The position numbers were made by a program, and so were the translations under genes. A stretch of DNA of 64,000 nucleotides, taken from NCBI RefSeq assembly GCF_001499995.1, contig NZ_LQIU01000017.1:1-64000 (forward strand), read 5' to 3'. Every line of letters begins with the position of its first letter. The stretch's first letter is position 1. This document shows, in pieces, positions 37,440-48,636 of the stretch. This DNA comes from Mycobacterium sp. IS-1496 (GTDB lineage: Bacteria; Actinomycetota; Actinomycetes; Mycobacteriales; Mycobacteriaceae). Below the pieces are notes generated by a model. The model had not been told where the DNA came from and ran no database searches. It worked only from the letters and a program-made list of their open reading frames with translations.

Positions 37440-38981
37440 GTGGCGACGATCCTGGCCCGGTTGCGCGGCAGGGCGGCAGGCACCGAGACCGCCGAGGGCG
37501 AATCCGTCGCCGCCGGCGCGCCCGCGACGAGCGCCGCCACGGCCCCGGTGGTGTCCCGCACCCGCTTCGCGGCCTGGCTGGGCCGCCCGATGACGTCGTT
37601 CCACCTGATCATCGCGGTCACCGCCCTGCTGATCACGCTGGGGCTGACCATGGTGCTGTCGGCGTCGGGGGTGTATTCCTACGACTCCGACGGTTCGCCC
37701 TGGTCGGTGTTCGCCAAACAGGTGCTGTGGACGGCCGTCGGGCTGCTCGCGTTCTACCTGGCGCTGCGCATGCCGGTGAAGACGCTGCGTCGGTTGGCCT
37801 TCCCCGGCTTCGCGTTCACGATCGTGCTGCTGATCCTGGTGCTCATCCCGGGTATCGGCAAGATCGCCAACGGCTCGCGCGGCTGGTTCGTCGTCGCCGG
37901 TTTCTCCATGCAGCCCTCGGAGCTGGCCAAGATCGCGTTCGCGATCTGGGGGGCGCACCTGCTGGCCGCGCGCCGCCTCGAACGCGCCACCCTGCGCGAG
38001 ATGCTCATCCCTCTGGTGCCCGCCGCCGTCATCGCGCTCGCGCTGATCGTCGCGCAGCCCGACCTCGGTCAGACGGTGTCGTTGGGCATCATCCTGCTGG
38101 CGCTGCTCTGGTACGCCGGTCTTCCGCTGCGGGTGTTTCTCAGCTCGCTGCTGGCGGTGATGGTCTCGGCGGCCGTCCTGGCCATGGCCGAGGGGTACCG
38201 CTCCGCGCGCGTGCAGTCGTGGCTCGATCCGAGCGCAGACGCGCAGGGCTCGGGTTATCAGGCGCGGCAGGCGAAGTTCGCGCTGGCCAACGGCGGGGTG
38301 TTCGGCGACGGTCTCGGGCAGGGCACCGCGAAGTGGAACTATCTGCCCAACGCGCACAACGACTTCATCTTCGCGATCATCGGCGAGGAACTCGGCTTCG
38401 TCGGCGCGGCCGGCCTGCTCGCGCTGTTCGGGTTGTTCGCCTACACCGGCATGCGCATCGCGCGCCGCTCGGCCGATCCGTTCCTGCGGCTGCTCACCGC
38501 CACGGCGACCACATGGGTGCTCGGGCAGGTGTTCATCAACGTCGGCTACGTGGTGGGCCTGCTGCCCGTCACCGGCCTGCAGCTGCCGCTCATCTCGGCG
38601 GGCGGAACGTCGACGGCGACGACCCTGCTGATGCTGGGCCTCATCACCAACGCCGCGCGGCACGAACCCGAGGCGGTGGCCGCGCTGCGGGCCGGCCGCG
38701 ACGATCGGGTCAACCGCTTGCTGCGGCTGCCGCCGCCCGAGCCCTACGTACCCACCCCGCTCGAGGCGGTCCGCGACCGGCTGCGCTCGCGTCCGGGGAA
38801 GCCGGCGGCCCCGCGTTCGGCGAAACCGGCCCGCGCGCCGCGGCGCAAACCCCCGGCGGCTGAACGCCGCGAGCGGGGCTCAAGGCATCATGTAGGCGGT
38901 CAGCGGTCGGCGGCGAGCCGGACCGGTCAGCGCCAACAGGGTCGACGAGGTCGGCCCAGGGAAGGTCAGCGTTACGGGTGA
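37440..38981 (+). CDS. ftsW: SEDS peptidoglycan glycosyltransferase FtsW
   Basis: A 513-residue SEDS polymerase that makes septal glycan with PbpB as partner. It has ten predicted helices after a cytosolic N-terminus of about 50 residues. Conserved loops are [19 protein letters not shown], the [17 protein letters not shown] loop with the active-site region, and [16 protein letters not shown]. The C-terminal 110 residues or so are cytosolic and Arg/Pro-rich; the corresponding tail in M. tuberculosis interacts with FtsZ. GTG start 5 nt after murD. The stop overlaps murG by GTGA. Confidence 0.96.
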   Translation: MATILARLRGRAAGTETAEGESVAAGAPATSAATAPVVSRTRFAAWLGRPMTSFHLIIAVTALLITLGLTMVLSASGVYSYDSDGSPWSVFAKQVLWTAVGLLAFYLALRMPVKTLRRLAFPGFAFTIVLLILVLIPGIGKIANGSRGWFVVAGFSMQPSELAKIAFAIWGAHLLAARRLERATLREMLIPLVPAAVIALALIVAQPDLGQTVSLGIILLALLWYAGLPLRVFLSSLLAVMVSAAVLAMAEGYRSARVQSWLDPSADAQGSGYQARQAKFALANGGVFGDGLGQGTAKWNYLPNAHNDFIFAIIGEELGFVGAAGLLALFGLFAYTGMRIARRSADPFLRLLTATATTWVLGQVFINVGYVVGLLPVTGLQLPLISAGGTSTATTLLMLGLITNAARHEPEAVAALRAGRDDRVNRLLRLPPPEPYVPTPLEAVRDRLRSRPGKPAAPRSAKPARAPRRKPPAAERRERGSRHHVGGQRSAASRTGQRQQGRRGRPREGQRYG

Positions 38982-40095
38982 ACGGCACCATCTCGGTCGT
39001 CCTCGCCGGCGGCGGAACCGCGGGGCACGTCGAACCGGCGATGGCCGTCGCCGACGCCCTGGCCACGCTGGAGCCGGGAGTGCGGATCACCGCGCTCGGC
39101 ACCGAACGGGGGCTCGAGACGCGGCTGGTTCCCGAGCGCGGCTACGACCTCGAACTGATCACGCCCGTCCCGCTGCCCCGCAAGCCGTCCGCCGACCTGG
39201 CGCGGTTACCGCTGAAGGTGCGCCGCGCGATGCGGGAGACCCGCGCCGTCCTCGACACCGTGCACGCCGACGTCGTCATCGGGTTCGGCGGCTACGTGGC
39301 GCTGCCCGCCTACCTGGCGGCCCGGCGCGCCCACGTCCCCATCGTCGTGCACGAGGCCAATGCCAGCGCCGGCCTGGCCAACAAGGTCGGCGCCCGCTTC
39401 GCGCGCCGGGTGCTCTCCGCCGTGGCCGACCCGGGTCTGGGCCGCGTGGAGGTGGTCGGCACACCGGTGCGGGCCAGCATCACCGAACTCGACCGCGGTG
39501 CGCTGCGCGCCGAGGCCCGCGCCCACTTCGGATTCGCCGACGACGCCCGCGTCCTGCTGGTGTTCGGCGGCTCGCAGGGCGCCCGCTCGCTCAACAACGC
39601 CGTCGCCGGCGCCGCGAAAGAGATTGCGGCGGCGGGAATCTCGGTGCTGCACGCCTACGGGGCGAAGAACACCCTCGAACTGCCGGAGCCGGCGCCGGGT
39701 GATCCGCCGTACGTCGCGGTGCCCTACCTGAGCCGGATGGACCTCGCCTACTCGGCCGCCGACCTGGCGGTCTGCCGGGCGGGCGCGATGACGGTGGCCG
39801 AGGTGACGGCCGTCGGGCTGCCCGCGGTCTACGTGCCGCTGCCGATCGGCAACGGCGAACAGCGGCTCAACGCGCAACCGGTGGTGGACGCCGGCGGCGG
39901 CCTGGTCGTCGACGACGCCGACCTGTCACCGCGGTTCGTGGCCGACACGGTGGTCCCGCTGCTCACCGACACCGGCCGGCTGCAGACCATGACCGCGGGC
40001 GCCGCGCTCTCCGGCCACCGGGACGCCGCCCGGCACGTCGCCCACGTCGCGCTCGACGTGGCGCGCGAGGCGGCGGGCGCGCGGAAGAAGGCCCG

Positions 40096-40099
<4 letters not shown>
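38978..40099 (+). CDS. murG: UDP-GlcNAc:lipid I N-acetylglucosaminyltransferase MurG
   Basis: A 373-residue GT28 enzyme that turns lipid I into lipid II on the inner membrane face. [18 protein letters not shown] is the N-terminal G-loop; [16 protein letters not shown] and [13 protein letters not shown] are the second and third Gly-rich loops; [20 protein letters not shown] is the UDP-GlcNAc-binding site. The start is GTG, overlapping ftsW by 4 nt, and its own stop overlaps murC by GTGA. Confidence 0.97.
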
Positions 40100-41546
<1,447 letters not shown>

Positions 41547-41550
<4 letters not shown>

Positions 41551-42485
41551 CGGTGCCGCCGTCCGGGTCGGATCCGGATCAGCCCGAGGCGGCGCCGGAG
41601 GAACCCACCCCGCCACCGTCGGCGGCAGCGGCCGAGGACTCTCCGGCGCCGCAGGCCGACGACGAGGACCGTGAGGGACCTCGACGCCGCGCCCGGCGGG
41701 AACGCGAGCAGCGCCGCGAGGTGAAGGACCGCGCGATGGCCCTCGAGGAGGCCCGCCGCGAGGCCAAGCGGCGGGCGACCAGCGGCCCGGTCCGGGAGGC
41801 GACCCCGATAGCGCGCGGGGCGGTTCGCGGCCTGAAGGTGCTGGTCTGGTCGGCGCTGGCCTCGGTCGTCGCGGTCGGCCTCGGACTCCTCCTCTACTTC
41901 ACCCCGATCATGTCGGTGCGCGACATCGTCGTCGTCGGCGTGGAGGCCATCCCCCAGGAGGAGGTGCTCGGCGCCGCGGCGGTGGTGCCGGGCACCCCGC
42001 TGCTGCAGGTCGACACCGATGCCGTCGCCGAACGCGTGGCGACGATCCGCCGGGTCGCCAGTGCGCGGGTGCAGCGCGAGTATCCGTCGTCGTTGCGGAT
42101 CACCGTCGTCGAGCGGGTCCCGGTGGTGGTCAAGGACTATCCGGACGGTCCGCACCTGTTCGACCGGGACGGCGTGGACTTCGCGACCGCACCGCCGCCG
42201 CCGAACCTGCCGTACCTGGAGACGGAGACGCCGGGGCCGAACGATCCGGCCACCGAGGCGGCGTTGCAGGTGATGCTGGCGCTGCCCCCCGAGGTGGCGG
42301 GTCAGGTGGGGCGGATCGCCGCGCCGTCGGTCGCGTCGATCACGCTCACGCTCGTCGACGGCCGGGTGGTGGTGTGGGGGACCACCGACCGCACCGACGA
42401 GAAGGCGCTCAAGCTGGCCGCACTGCTCACGCAGCCGGGGCGCACGTATGACGTGTCCAGCCCCGATTTGCCCACGGTCAAGTAG
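41547..42485 (+). CDS. ftsQ: Cell division protein FtsQ
   Basis: A 312-residue bitopic divisome protein. A 90-residue cytosolic part, first acidic and Pro/Ala-rich then strongly basic, precedes a helix at about 95-115 ([20 protein letters not shown]). A POTRA domain begins [20 protein letters not shown] and an FtsQ-type beta domain follows ([19 protein letters not shown]). It connects early and late divisome proteins. The ATGA overlap ties it to murC. The 202-nt gap after it holds the ftsZ promoter region. Confidence 0.95.
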
Positions 42486-42687
42486 AAATTCGTGTCGACA
42501 TTCGTCGGCGCGCCTGCATGGTTGAGCGGCACCGTCGCCCTACCGTTCTGGTTGCGCGGATCTACTTGACATAACTCTAAGCCTGTGGTTGAGGTTGAGG
42601 GTTTGCGGGAAGGCTTCGCACGAGTACTGGCAACCAGGCAGCAGAAAGGCGACCGCTCATGAGCGCTTGCGCGAAGAAGGTCGAGCG
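42486..42687 (+). promoter_or_regulatory. ftsQ-ftsZ intergenic region with ftsZ promoter elements
   Basis: A 202-nt gap without a gene. TTGACA at 42566-42571 directly abuts TAACTC; the latter could itself be a -10 box. A tandem GGTTGA repeat follows at 42587-42598. The last 40 nt include the GAGCGCTTGCGCGAAGAAGG element (42661-42680), which supplies the ribosome site of ftsZ. The exact transcription start cannot be decided from sequence. Confidence 0.5.
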
Positions 42688-43854
42688 ATGACCCCGCCGC
42701 ACAACTACCTCGCCGTCATCAAGGTGGTCGGCATCGGCGGCGGTGGCGTGAACGCCGTCAACCGGATGATCGAACAGGGCCTCAAGGGTGTCGAGTTCAT
42801 CGCGATCAACACCGACGCCCAGGCGTTGTTGATGAGCGACGCGGACGTCAAGCTCGACGTCGGCAGGGACTCGACCCGCGGCCTCGGGGCGGGGGCGGAT
42901 CCCGAGGTGGGCCGCAAGGCAGCCGAGGACGCCAAGGACGACATCGAAGAACTCCTGCGCGGCGCCGACATGGTGTTCGTCACCGCCGGCGAGGGCGGCG
43001 GCACCGGCACCGGCGGCGCACCGGTCGTGGCGTCGATCGCGCGCAAGCTCGGCGCGCTGACGGTCGGTGTGGTGACCCGGCCGTTCTCGTTCGAGGGCAA
43101 GCGGCGCAGTAACCAGGCCGAGAACGGCATCCAGGCGCTGCGCGAGAGCTGCGACACGCTGATCGTCATCCCCAACGACCGGCTGCTGCAGATGGGCGAC
43201 GCCGCGGTGTCGCTGATGGACGCGTTCCGCAGCGCCGACGAGGTGCTGCTCAACGGTGTCCAGGGCATCACCGACCTGATCACCACTCCCGGTCTGATCA
43301 ACGTCGACTTCGCCGACGTCAAGGGTGTGATGAGCGGTGCGGGCACGGCGTTGATGGGCATCGGGTCGGCCCGCGGCGACGGCCGGGCGCTCAAGGCCGC
43401 CGAGATCGCGATCAACTCGCCGCTGCTGGAGGCCTCGATGGAGGGTGCCCAGGGTGTGCTGCTGTCGGTGGCCGGCGGCAGCGATCTGGGCCTCTTCGAG
43501 ATCAACGAGGCGGCGTCGCTGGTGCAGGACGCCGCGCATCCCGAGGCCAACATCATCTTCGGCACGGTCATCGACGATTCGCTCGGCGACGAGGTCCGCG
43601 TCACCGTGATCGCCGCCGGATTCGACTCGGCGGGCCCGAGCCGCAATCCGGTGGTGAGCCCGGGCACCCCCAGCGCCGCACCGACTCAGCCGATCGCCCC
43701 GGGGCGGGCCGGCAAGGTGGCCTCGCCGCTGTTCGAACCGGCCGATCCGGCGAGCGTGCCGGTGCACACCAACGGCGCGACCGTCAGCATCGGCGGTGAC
43801 GACGGCGGGATCGCGGACGACGACGTCGACGTGCCACCGTTCATGCGGCACTGA
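42688..43854 (+). CDS. ftsZ: Cell division GTPase FtsZ
   Basis: A 388-residue tubulin-like GTPase that forms the Z ring. The signature loop GGGTGTG lies at 103-109; [16 protein letters not shown] starts the GTP domain; [20 protein letters not shown] contains the T7 catalytic loop. The C-terminal tail ends [12 protein letters not shown], the peptide that binds FtsW and SepF. ATG 42688 ([15 protein letters not shown]) has the GAAGAAGG ribosome site; a longer in-frame ATG at 42589 adds unconserved residues. Confidence 0.98.
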   Translation: MTPPHNYLAVIKVVGIGGGGVNAVNRMIEQGLKGVEFIAINTDAQALLMSDADVKLDVGRDSTRGLGAGADPEVGRKAAEDAKDDIEELLRGADMVFVTAGEGGGTGTGGAPVVASIARKLGALTVGVVTRPFSFEGKRRSNQAENGIQALRESCDTLIVIPNDRLLQMGDAAVSLMDAFRSADEVLLNGVQGITDLITTPGLINVDFADVKGVMSGAGTALMGIGSARGDGRALKAAEIAINSPLLEASMEGAQGVLLSVAGGSDLGLFEINEAASLVQDAAHPEANIIFGTVIDDSLGDEVRVTVIAAGFDSAGPSRNPVVSPGTPSAAPTQPIAPGRAGKVASPLFEPADPASVPVHTNGATVSIGGDDGGIADDDVDVPPFMRH

Positions 43855-43863
43855 TCCGGGTTC

Positions 43864-43876
43864 GATACTGGGAACG
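43864..43876 (+). promoter_or_regulatory. Possible leaderless promoter of pgeF
   Basis: GATACT at 43864-43869 is 6 nt before the GTG at 43876, within the 21-nt gap after ftsZ. The match to TANNNT is imperfect in the first position. Confidence 0.4.
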
Positions 43877-44580
43877 TGACCGTTCGTGTGCGGCGGGTGA
43901 CCACGACCCGCGCCGGTGGCGTCTCGGCGCCGCCGTACGACACCTTCAACCTGGGCGACCACGTCGGCGACGATCCGGCCGCCGTCGCTGCCAACCGTGA
44001 GCGGCTCGCGAAGGCGACCCGGCTCGACGGCCGCCTGGTGTGGATGAACCAGGTGCACAGCGACCGCGTCGTGCGAGTCGACGGACCGGCCGACGGACCG
44101 GTCGACGACGCCGACGGTCTGGTCACCACGACCCGCCGCCTGGGGCTGGCCGTCGTGACCGCCGACTGCGTCCCGGTCCTGCTGGCCGATGCCCGCGCCG
44201 GCGTGATCGGCGCCGTCCACGCCGGACGGGTCGGTGCGCGCGACGGTGTCGTCGTGCGCGCGGTGGAGACGATGCGCGAGGCCGGTGCGCGGGTCGAGGA
44301 CATCTCGGTGTTGCTCGGCCCGGCGGTGAGCGGCCGGAACTACGAGGTGCCCGAGGAGATGGCGGCCGAGGTCGAAGCGGTGCTGCCCGGCAGCCGGACC
44401 ACCACCGCCCGCGGCACTGCCGGACTGGACCTGCGGGCCGGAATCGCCCGTCAGCTGACCGATCTGGGCGTCACGGCCATCGACGTCGACCCGAGGTGCA
44501 CCGTCGCCGACCGCAACCTGTTCAGCCACCGCCGCAACGCCCCCACCGGCAGGCTGGCCTCCCTGGTGTGGATGGAGTGA
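43876..44580 (+). CDS. pgeF: Peptidoglycan editing factor / multicopper-like purine nucleoside phosphorylase (YfiH/PgeF family)
   Basis: A 234-residue YfiH-family protein (formerly called laccase domain). The metal/active-site residues are visible in NQVHSDRVV, TADCVPVLLAD and VHAGRVGARDG. The last reads HAGRVG where most of the family has HAGWRG. Members act as purine nucleoside phosphorylases or prevent wrong amino acids entering peptidoglycan; its place after ftsZ fits the wall-related role. GTG start; its stop overlaps the start of the next gene by 4 nt. Confidence 0.9.
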   Translation: MTVRVRRVTTTRAGGVSAPPYDTFNLGDHVGDDPAAVAANRERLAKATRLDGRLVWMNQVHSDRVVRVDGPADGPVDDADGLVTTTRRLGLAVVTADCVPVLLADARAGVIGAVHAGRVGARDGVVVRAVETMREAGARVEDISVLLGPAVSGRNYEVPEEMAAEVEAVLPGSRTTTARGTAGLDLRAGIARQLTDLGVTAIDVDPRCTVADRNLFSHRRNAPTGRLASLVWME

Positions 44581-45326
44581 GCGGCGTGGTCACCGACCGG
44601 GAGTCCGAGTTGGCCGCCTCGCTGACCGCGGTGCGGGAGCGGCTCGCGCGCGCCGCGAAGGCTGCGGGCCGCGACGTCGGCGACATCACCCTGCTGCCGG
44701 TCACCAAGTTCTTCCCGGCCTCCGACATCCGGATCCTGCGCGGTCTGGGATGCCGGGACTTCGCCGAGTCGCGCGAACAGGAGGCGTCGACGAAGGCCGC
44801 AGAGCTGGCCGCCGAGTTCGCGGACGATCCGGTGCGCTGGCACATGGTGGGCCGGATCCAGCGCAACAAGGCCAGGGCGGTCGCCCGCTGGGCGTACGCC
44901 GCGCACTCGGTGGACAGCGCCAAGCTGATCGCCGCTCTCGACCGGGGCGCCGCCGACGCGCTGGCCGACGGTGTGCGCGTCGCGCCGCTGCGGGTATACC
45001 TCCAGCTCAGTCTCGACGGCGACGTCGAGCGGGGCGGCATCGACGTCAACCGGCCGGACCTCATCGACGAGCTCTGTGCCGCAGTCGATTCCGCGCAAGC
45101 GCTGCAGTTCGTCGGGTTGATGGGCATTCCGCCGCTGGGCGCCGACGCCGCCGGGGCCTTCAGCCGTCTGCAGGCCGAATGGCACCGGGTACAGCGGCTG
45201 TACGAACAGCGACTCGAGTTGTCCGCCGGGATGTCCGGTGATCTCGAGACGGCGGTCGAACACGGCTCGACATGTGTGCGTGTCGGAACCGCGCTTATGG
45301 GACCTCGTCCTCTAACGTCACCCTGA
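44577..45326 (+). CDS. YggS/PLPBP-type pyridoxal phosphate homeostasis protein (Rv2148c)
   Basis: A 249-residue single-domain alanine racemase-like fold protein that binds pyridoxal 5'-phosphate. The PLP lysine is in LLPVTKFFP, with WHMVGRIQRNKAR and a Gly-rich phosphate loop near the C-terminus (STCVRVGTALMG). It buffers free PLP and is found beside division genes in many Gram-positives. The GTG at 44577 overlaps the pgeF stop (GTGA). A second GTG at 44586 is an alternative. Confidence 0.92.
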   Translation: MSGVVTDRESELAASLTAVRERLARAAKAAGRDVGDITLLPVTKFFPASDIRILRGLGCRDFAESREQEASTKAAELAAEFADDPVRWHMVGRIQRNKARAVARWAYAAHSVDSAKLIAALDRGAADALADGVRVAPLRVYLQLSLDGDVERGGIDVNRPDLIDELCAAVDSAQALQFVGLMGIPPLGADAAGAFSRLQAEWHRVQRLYEQRLELSAGMSGDLETAVEHGSTCVRVGTALMGPRPLTSP

Positions 45327-45392
45327 GTAGTCACTCCAGTCACATCTTCATCACAGACACCACAGCTTGACGGTCTTCAGAAGGGTCGCGCG

Positions 45393-46043
45393 ATGAGCAC
45401 ACTGCACAAGGTCAAGGCCTACTTCGGTATGGCGCCCATGGATGACTACGACGACGAGTACTACGAGGACGACGAGCGCGCCGAGCGCGGCGCGGCCCGT
45501 GGTTACGCCCGTCGGCCCCGCGAAGACCGCTTCGAGGAAGACGGGTACGGCCGCGAGTACGACGACCGGCCGGCCCCACGCGAATACGACGAACCGCCGA
45601 TCTACCGCGGCGGGTACGACGAGCCCCGGTTCGACCCCCGGCTTCGCGGTCCCCGCGAGTTCGAGCGCCCGGCACCGCGACTGGGCGCGCTGCGCGGCTC
45701 GACTCGGGGTGCCCTGGCGATGGACCCGCGCCGGATGGCGATGCTCTTCGAGGAAGGCAGCCCACTGGCCAAGATCACGACCCTTCGCCCCAAGGACTAC
45801 AGCGAAGCCCGCACCATCGGTGAGAAGTTCCGGGACGGCACCCCGGTGATCATGGACCTGGTGTCCATGGACAACGCCGACGCCAAGCGCCTCGTCGACT
45901 TCGCCGCCGGTCTCGCCTTCGCGCTGCGCGGCTCGTTCGACAAGGTCGCCACCAAGGTGTTCCTGCTGTCGCCGGCCGATGTGGACGTCACCGCCGACGA
46001 ACGCCGACGCATCGCCGAGGCGGGCTTCTACGCGTATCAGTGA
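45393..46043 (+). CDS. sepF: Cell division protein SepF
   Basis: A 216-residue cytosolic FtsZ-binding protein that tethers the Z ring to the membrane. The N-terminus ([20 protein letters not shown]) has the short amphipathic helix that inserts into the membrane. A long disordered, Tyr/Asp/Arg-rich linker (about residues 15-105) follows. The SepF core starts near [19 protein letters not shown] and includes [19 protein letters not shown], which dimerises and binds the FtsZ tail. A 66-nt gap separates it from the PLP protein. Confidence 0.96.
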   Translation: MSTLHKVKAYFGMAPMDDYDDEYYEDDERAERGAARGYARRPREDRFEEDGYGREYDDRPAPREYDEPPIYRGGYDEPRFDPRLRGPREFERPAPRLGALRGSTRGALAMDPRRMAMLFEEGSPLAKITTLRPKDYSEARTIGEKFRDGTPVIMDLVSMDNADAKRLVDFAAGLAFALRGSFDKVATKVFLLSPADVDVTADERRRIAEAGFYAYQ

Positions 46044-46140
46044 CTTCGGCGGCGCCCCGGCCCGGCAGGTAGGCTGACGAGGTTGTTTTCCCACCTGTAT
46101 CGAATGTCACATATCTGCCCGTAGTGAGGTCGAGCTTCCG

Positions 46141-46431
46141 TTGGCGCTGTTCTTCGAAATCCTTGGTTTTGCGCTGTTCGTCTTCTGGCTCCTGCTCATC
46201 GCGCGGGTCGTCGTCGAGTTCATCCGCTCATTCAGCCGGGACTGGCGCCCACGGGGGCTGACGGTCGTGGTGCTCGAGGTGATCATGACGCTGACCGATC
46301 CGCCGGTGAAGTTGCTGCGGCGCCTGATTCCCCAGCTCACCATCGGCGCCGTGCGTTTCGACCTGTCGATCATGGTGCTGCTGCTCGTCGCCTTCATCGG
46401 TATGCAATTGGCGTTCGGGGCAGCGGCCTGA
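46141..46431 (+). CDS. YggT-family membrane protein (Rv2146c)
   Basis: A 96-residue protein with two hydrophobic helices joined by a basic loop. It begins with TTG (LALFFEILGFALFVFWLLLI). SRDWRPRGLTVVVLEVIMT and LTDPPVKLLRRLIPQLTIG form the conserved YggT linker, followed by FDLSIMVLLLVAFIGMQL. YggT proteins sit between sepF and divIVA in many actinobacteria and Gram-positives and are linked to division or osmotic stress, but the molecular role is not known. Confidence 0.9.
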   Translation: MALFFEILGFALFVFWLLLIARVVVEFIRSFSRDWRPRGLTVVVLEVIMTLTDPPVKLLRRLIPQLTIGAVRFDLSIMVLLLVAFIGMQLAFGAAA

Positions 46432-46497
46432 CCCTGGCCGACGAGCCGCTCCAGCGGCGTGGTCCACGGGGTTTGCCGAGGTGCGGCGCGGGCCGGG

Positions 46498-46526
46498 AAA
46501 ATTTGAAATTCGCTCTTAAAATTTGA
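46498..46526. repeat. AT-rich direct repeat upstream of wag31
   Basis: AAAATTTGA occurs at 46498-46506 and again at 46518-46526, exactly 20 nt apart (two helical turns), in an otherwise GC-rich gap of 204 nt before wag31. It may be a regulator or Lsr2-type binding site. Confidence 0.5.
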
Positions 46527-46590
46527 CCTCCGCTGCAACCGCCGGGTCTGGTGTGACAGGATGGACGCCAGTTGCGATCCATGCAGGCTT

Positions 46591-46630
46591 TACACTTTGA
46601 GATCGGTTGACGGTCCAGACTCAAGGGGGC
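46591..46630 (+). promoter_or_regulatory. Candidate wag31 promoter (-10 TACACT) and ribosome site
   Basis: TACACT at 46591-46596 fits a -10 box, giving a leader of about 33 nt. AAGGGGG at 46623-46629 is a strong ribosome site 6 nt before the ATG. No convincing -35 is seen. Confidence 0.4.
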
Positions 46631-46635
46631 AGACG

Positions 46636-47457
46636 ATGCCGCTCACACCCGCCGACGTTCACAACGTCGCGTTCAGCAAGCCGCCCATCGGCAAGCGGGG
46701 CTACAACGAGGACGAAGTCGACGCCTTCCTCGACCTGGTCGAGAATGAGCTGACCCGGCTGATCGAGGAGAACACCGACCTGCGCCAGCGGGTGGCCGAG
46801 TTGGACCAGGAGCTATCCTCGGCCCGGTCCGGCGGCGGCGCCTCGCCGCAGCAGCAGGCCGCCCCGATCTACGAGCCGGAGCCCGAACCGACTCCGCCGC
46901 CCCAGCCGGTGTACGAGGCGCCCCCCGCGGCGCCGGCACCGACCCAGCAGCAGAGCGAGGACTCGGCACTGCGCGCGGCCAAGGTGCTGAGCCTGGCCCA
47001 GGAGACCGCCGACCGCCTGACCAGCACCGCCAAGGCCGAGTCGGACAAACTGCTCTCCGACGCGCGTGCCCAGGCCGATGCGATGGTCAGCGATGCCCGG
47101 CAGACCGCGGAGACCACGGTCACCGAGGCCCGCCAGCGCGCGGACGCCATGCTCGCCGACGCACAGACCCGGTCCGAGGCCCAGCTGCGGCAGGCCCAGG
47201 AGAAGGCGGATGCGCTGCAGGCCGACGCCGAGCGCAAGCACTCCGAGATCATGGGGACCATCAACCAGCAGCGGACCGTGCTCGAAGGCCGGCTGGAGCA
47301 GCTGCGGACCTTCGAACGTGAATACCGCACGCGCCTGAAGACGTACCTGGAATCGCAGCTCGAGGAGTTGGGTCAGCGTGGTTCGGCCGCGCCGGTGGAT
47401 TCCAGCGCCAACAACGACGGCGGCGGCTTCAACCAATTCAACCGCGGCAACAACTGA
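46636..47457 (+). CDS. wag31: Polar growth scaffold Wag31 (DivIVA)
   Basis: A 273-residue coiled-coil protein that self-assembles at the cell poles and directs mycobacterial tip growth. The DivIVA lipid-binding domain [20 protein letters not shown] and [19 protein letters not shown] is followed by a first coiled coil, a Pro/Gln/Ser-rich linker (about 75-115) and a long Ala/Glu/Gln coiled coil (about 118-250) with many ADA repeats. PknA/PknB phosphorylate the M. tuberculosis protein in the early part. The ATG at 46636 gives the invariant [10 protein letters not shown] start. Confidence 0.97.
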   Translation: MPLTPADVHNVAFSKPPIGKRGYNEDEVDAFLDLVENELTRLIEENTDLRQRVAELDQELSSARSGGGASPQQQAAPIYEPEPEPTPPPQPVYEAPPAAPAPTQQQSEDSALRAAKVLSLAQETADRLTSTAKAESDKLLSDARAQADAMVSDARQTAETTVTEARQRADAMLADAQTRSEAQLRQAQEKADALQADAERKHSEIMGTINQQRTVLEGRLEQLRTFEREYRTRLKTYLESQLEELGQRGSAAPVDSSANNDGGGFNQFNRGNN

Positions 47458-47474
47458 CACGGCGGCGCTGATCG

Positions 47475-47873
47475 ATGCTGATCATCGCGCTCGTCCTGGC
47501 CGTCATCGGGCTCGCCGCGCTGGTGACCGCCGTGGTCACCGGCAACGCCGTGATCGCGTGGGTGTGCATCGCGGCCAGTGTGGTCGGTGTCGTGTTGTTG
47601 ATCGTCGACGCCGTCCGCGAGCGGTCCCGCAAGCCGGCCGCCGCGAGAACCGGCGCAACCGGCACCGCTGAGACCGGGACGGCCGACGAGTTCGACGCCG
47701 ACTATCCCGACGAAGCCGAGGCCTACGAGGCCGATGACACCCATGCCGACGGCGCCCACGCCGACGCCGAACCGGGTCCCGACGCCGACGCCGACACCCG
47801 CGCGGTCCCGTACGACGAGCGCCACGAGGACGAAGTGGGCGCCGAGCATCCCGAAGAACCCACCACCCGCTAA
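47475..47873 (+). CDS. Small membrane protein with acidic tail (Rv2144c)
   Basis: A 132-residue protein with two N-terminal helices ([20 protein letters not shown] and [19 protein letters not shown]) and a short basic turn ([11 protein letters not shown]). The C-terminal tail of about 70 residues is very acidic (Asp/Glu/Ala). It follows wag31 after 17 nt and may be co-transcribed. I know no function. Its stop codon overlaps by 4 nt the stop of the convergent phosphoribosyltransferase gene. Confidence 0.85.
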   Translation: MLIIALVLAVIGLAALVTAVVTGNAVIAWVCIAASVVGVVLLIVDAVRERSRKPAAARTGATGTAETGTADEFDADYPDEAEAYEADDTHADGAHADAEPGPDADADTRAVPYDERHEDEVGAEHPEEPTTR

Positions 47874-48547
47874 CGGGTCGGCGTCGCCAGCAGGTCCCGC
47901 ACCTCGTCGTCGGTGACCTGGTGGAAATCGGCGTACACCTGGCCGACGGCGTCGAAGCCCGCGGGCATCGTCGCGCAGATCACCGCATCCGCTTCGCCGC
48001 CGATCTCCCGGCACGCCGAGGCCGGACCCACCGGAACGGCAACCACCACCCGGGCGGGCTGCGATGCGCGAACCGCCCGCACCGCGGCCAGCATGCTGGC
48101 GCCGGTGGCGATGCCGTCGTCGGTGAGCACCACCGTCGCGCCGGCGAGTTCCGGCGGCGGGCGACCCTGCCGGTAGGCGGTCTCCCGGCGACGCAGTTCC
48201 AACGTCTCGCGCTCGATCGCGCGCCGCAGCGCCTCCTCGGTGATGTTCAGGCGGGTGACGAGCTGCTCGTTGATCACGACCCCGCCACCGGACGCGATCG
48301 CGCCCATTGCGAGCTCTTCCCATTGCGGCACACCGAGTTTGCGCACGAGGAACACGTCCAGCGGTGCACCGAGGCCGTGGGCCACCTCCCAGCCGACCGG
48401 AACACCGCCGCGCGCCAGACCGAGCACCACCACGTCGTCACGGTCGCGATAGGCCGACAACTTCTCGGCCAGGACCCGGCCGGCATCGCGGCGGTCCCGG
48501 AAGGTGCGCCCGCCGGACCTGCCGGCGAACCTGTCCCATCCGCTCAT
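47870..48547 (-). CDS. Phosphoribosyltransferase-domain protein (Rv2143)
   Basis: A 225-residue protein of the PRTase fold. [20 protein letters not shown] is the PRPP-binding loop (two acidic residues followed by a TG-rich stretch), [17 protein letters not shown] is the N-terminal PRTase loop, and [20 protein letters not shown] is a conserved block. Similar proteins often occur fused or adjacent to hydrolases, but no base specificity can be read from it. ATG 48547 gives [16 protein letters not shown]; longer frames are low-complexity. This is the last gene that follows the M. tuberculosis order. Confidence 0.88.
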   Translation of the reverse strand: MSGWDRFAGRSGGRTFRDRRDAGRVLAEKLSAYRDRDDVVVLGLARGGVPVGWEVAHGLGAPLDVFLVRKLGVPQWEELAMGAIASGGGVVINEQLVTRLNITEEALRRAIERETLELRRRETAYRQGRPPPELAGATVVLTDDGIATGASMLAAVRAVRASQPARVVVAVPVGPASACREIGGEADAVICATMPAGFDAVGQVYADFHQVTDDEVRDLLATPTR

Positions 48548-48636
48548 CGCCAAGAGGGCGTACCCGCCGTGCACCGGGGCAATCCACCCTCCGGGCGGCG
48601 CCGAATACCGACTGCACGCCGGCGACAGGGAGATCC

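Noticed and set aside
42577..44529. 650-codon minus-strand frame opposite ftsZ and pgeF
   Set aside because: No recognisable domain, biased composition, and both genes on the other strand have full motifs.
46586..46600. lac-like TTTACACTTT sequence as a -35 box before wag31
   Set aside because: No -10 hexamer lies 16-19 nt downstream; the nearest candidate is at 21 nt. TACACT is better read as a -10.
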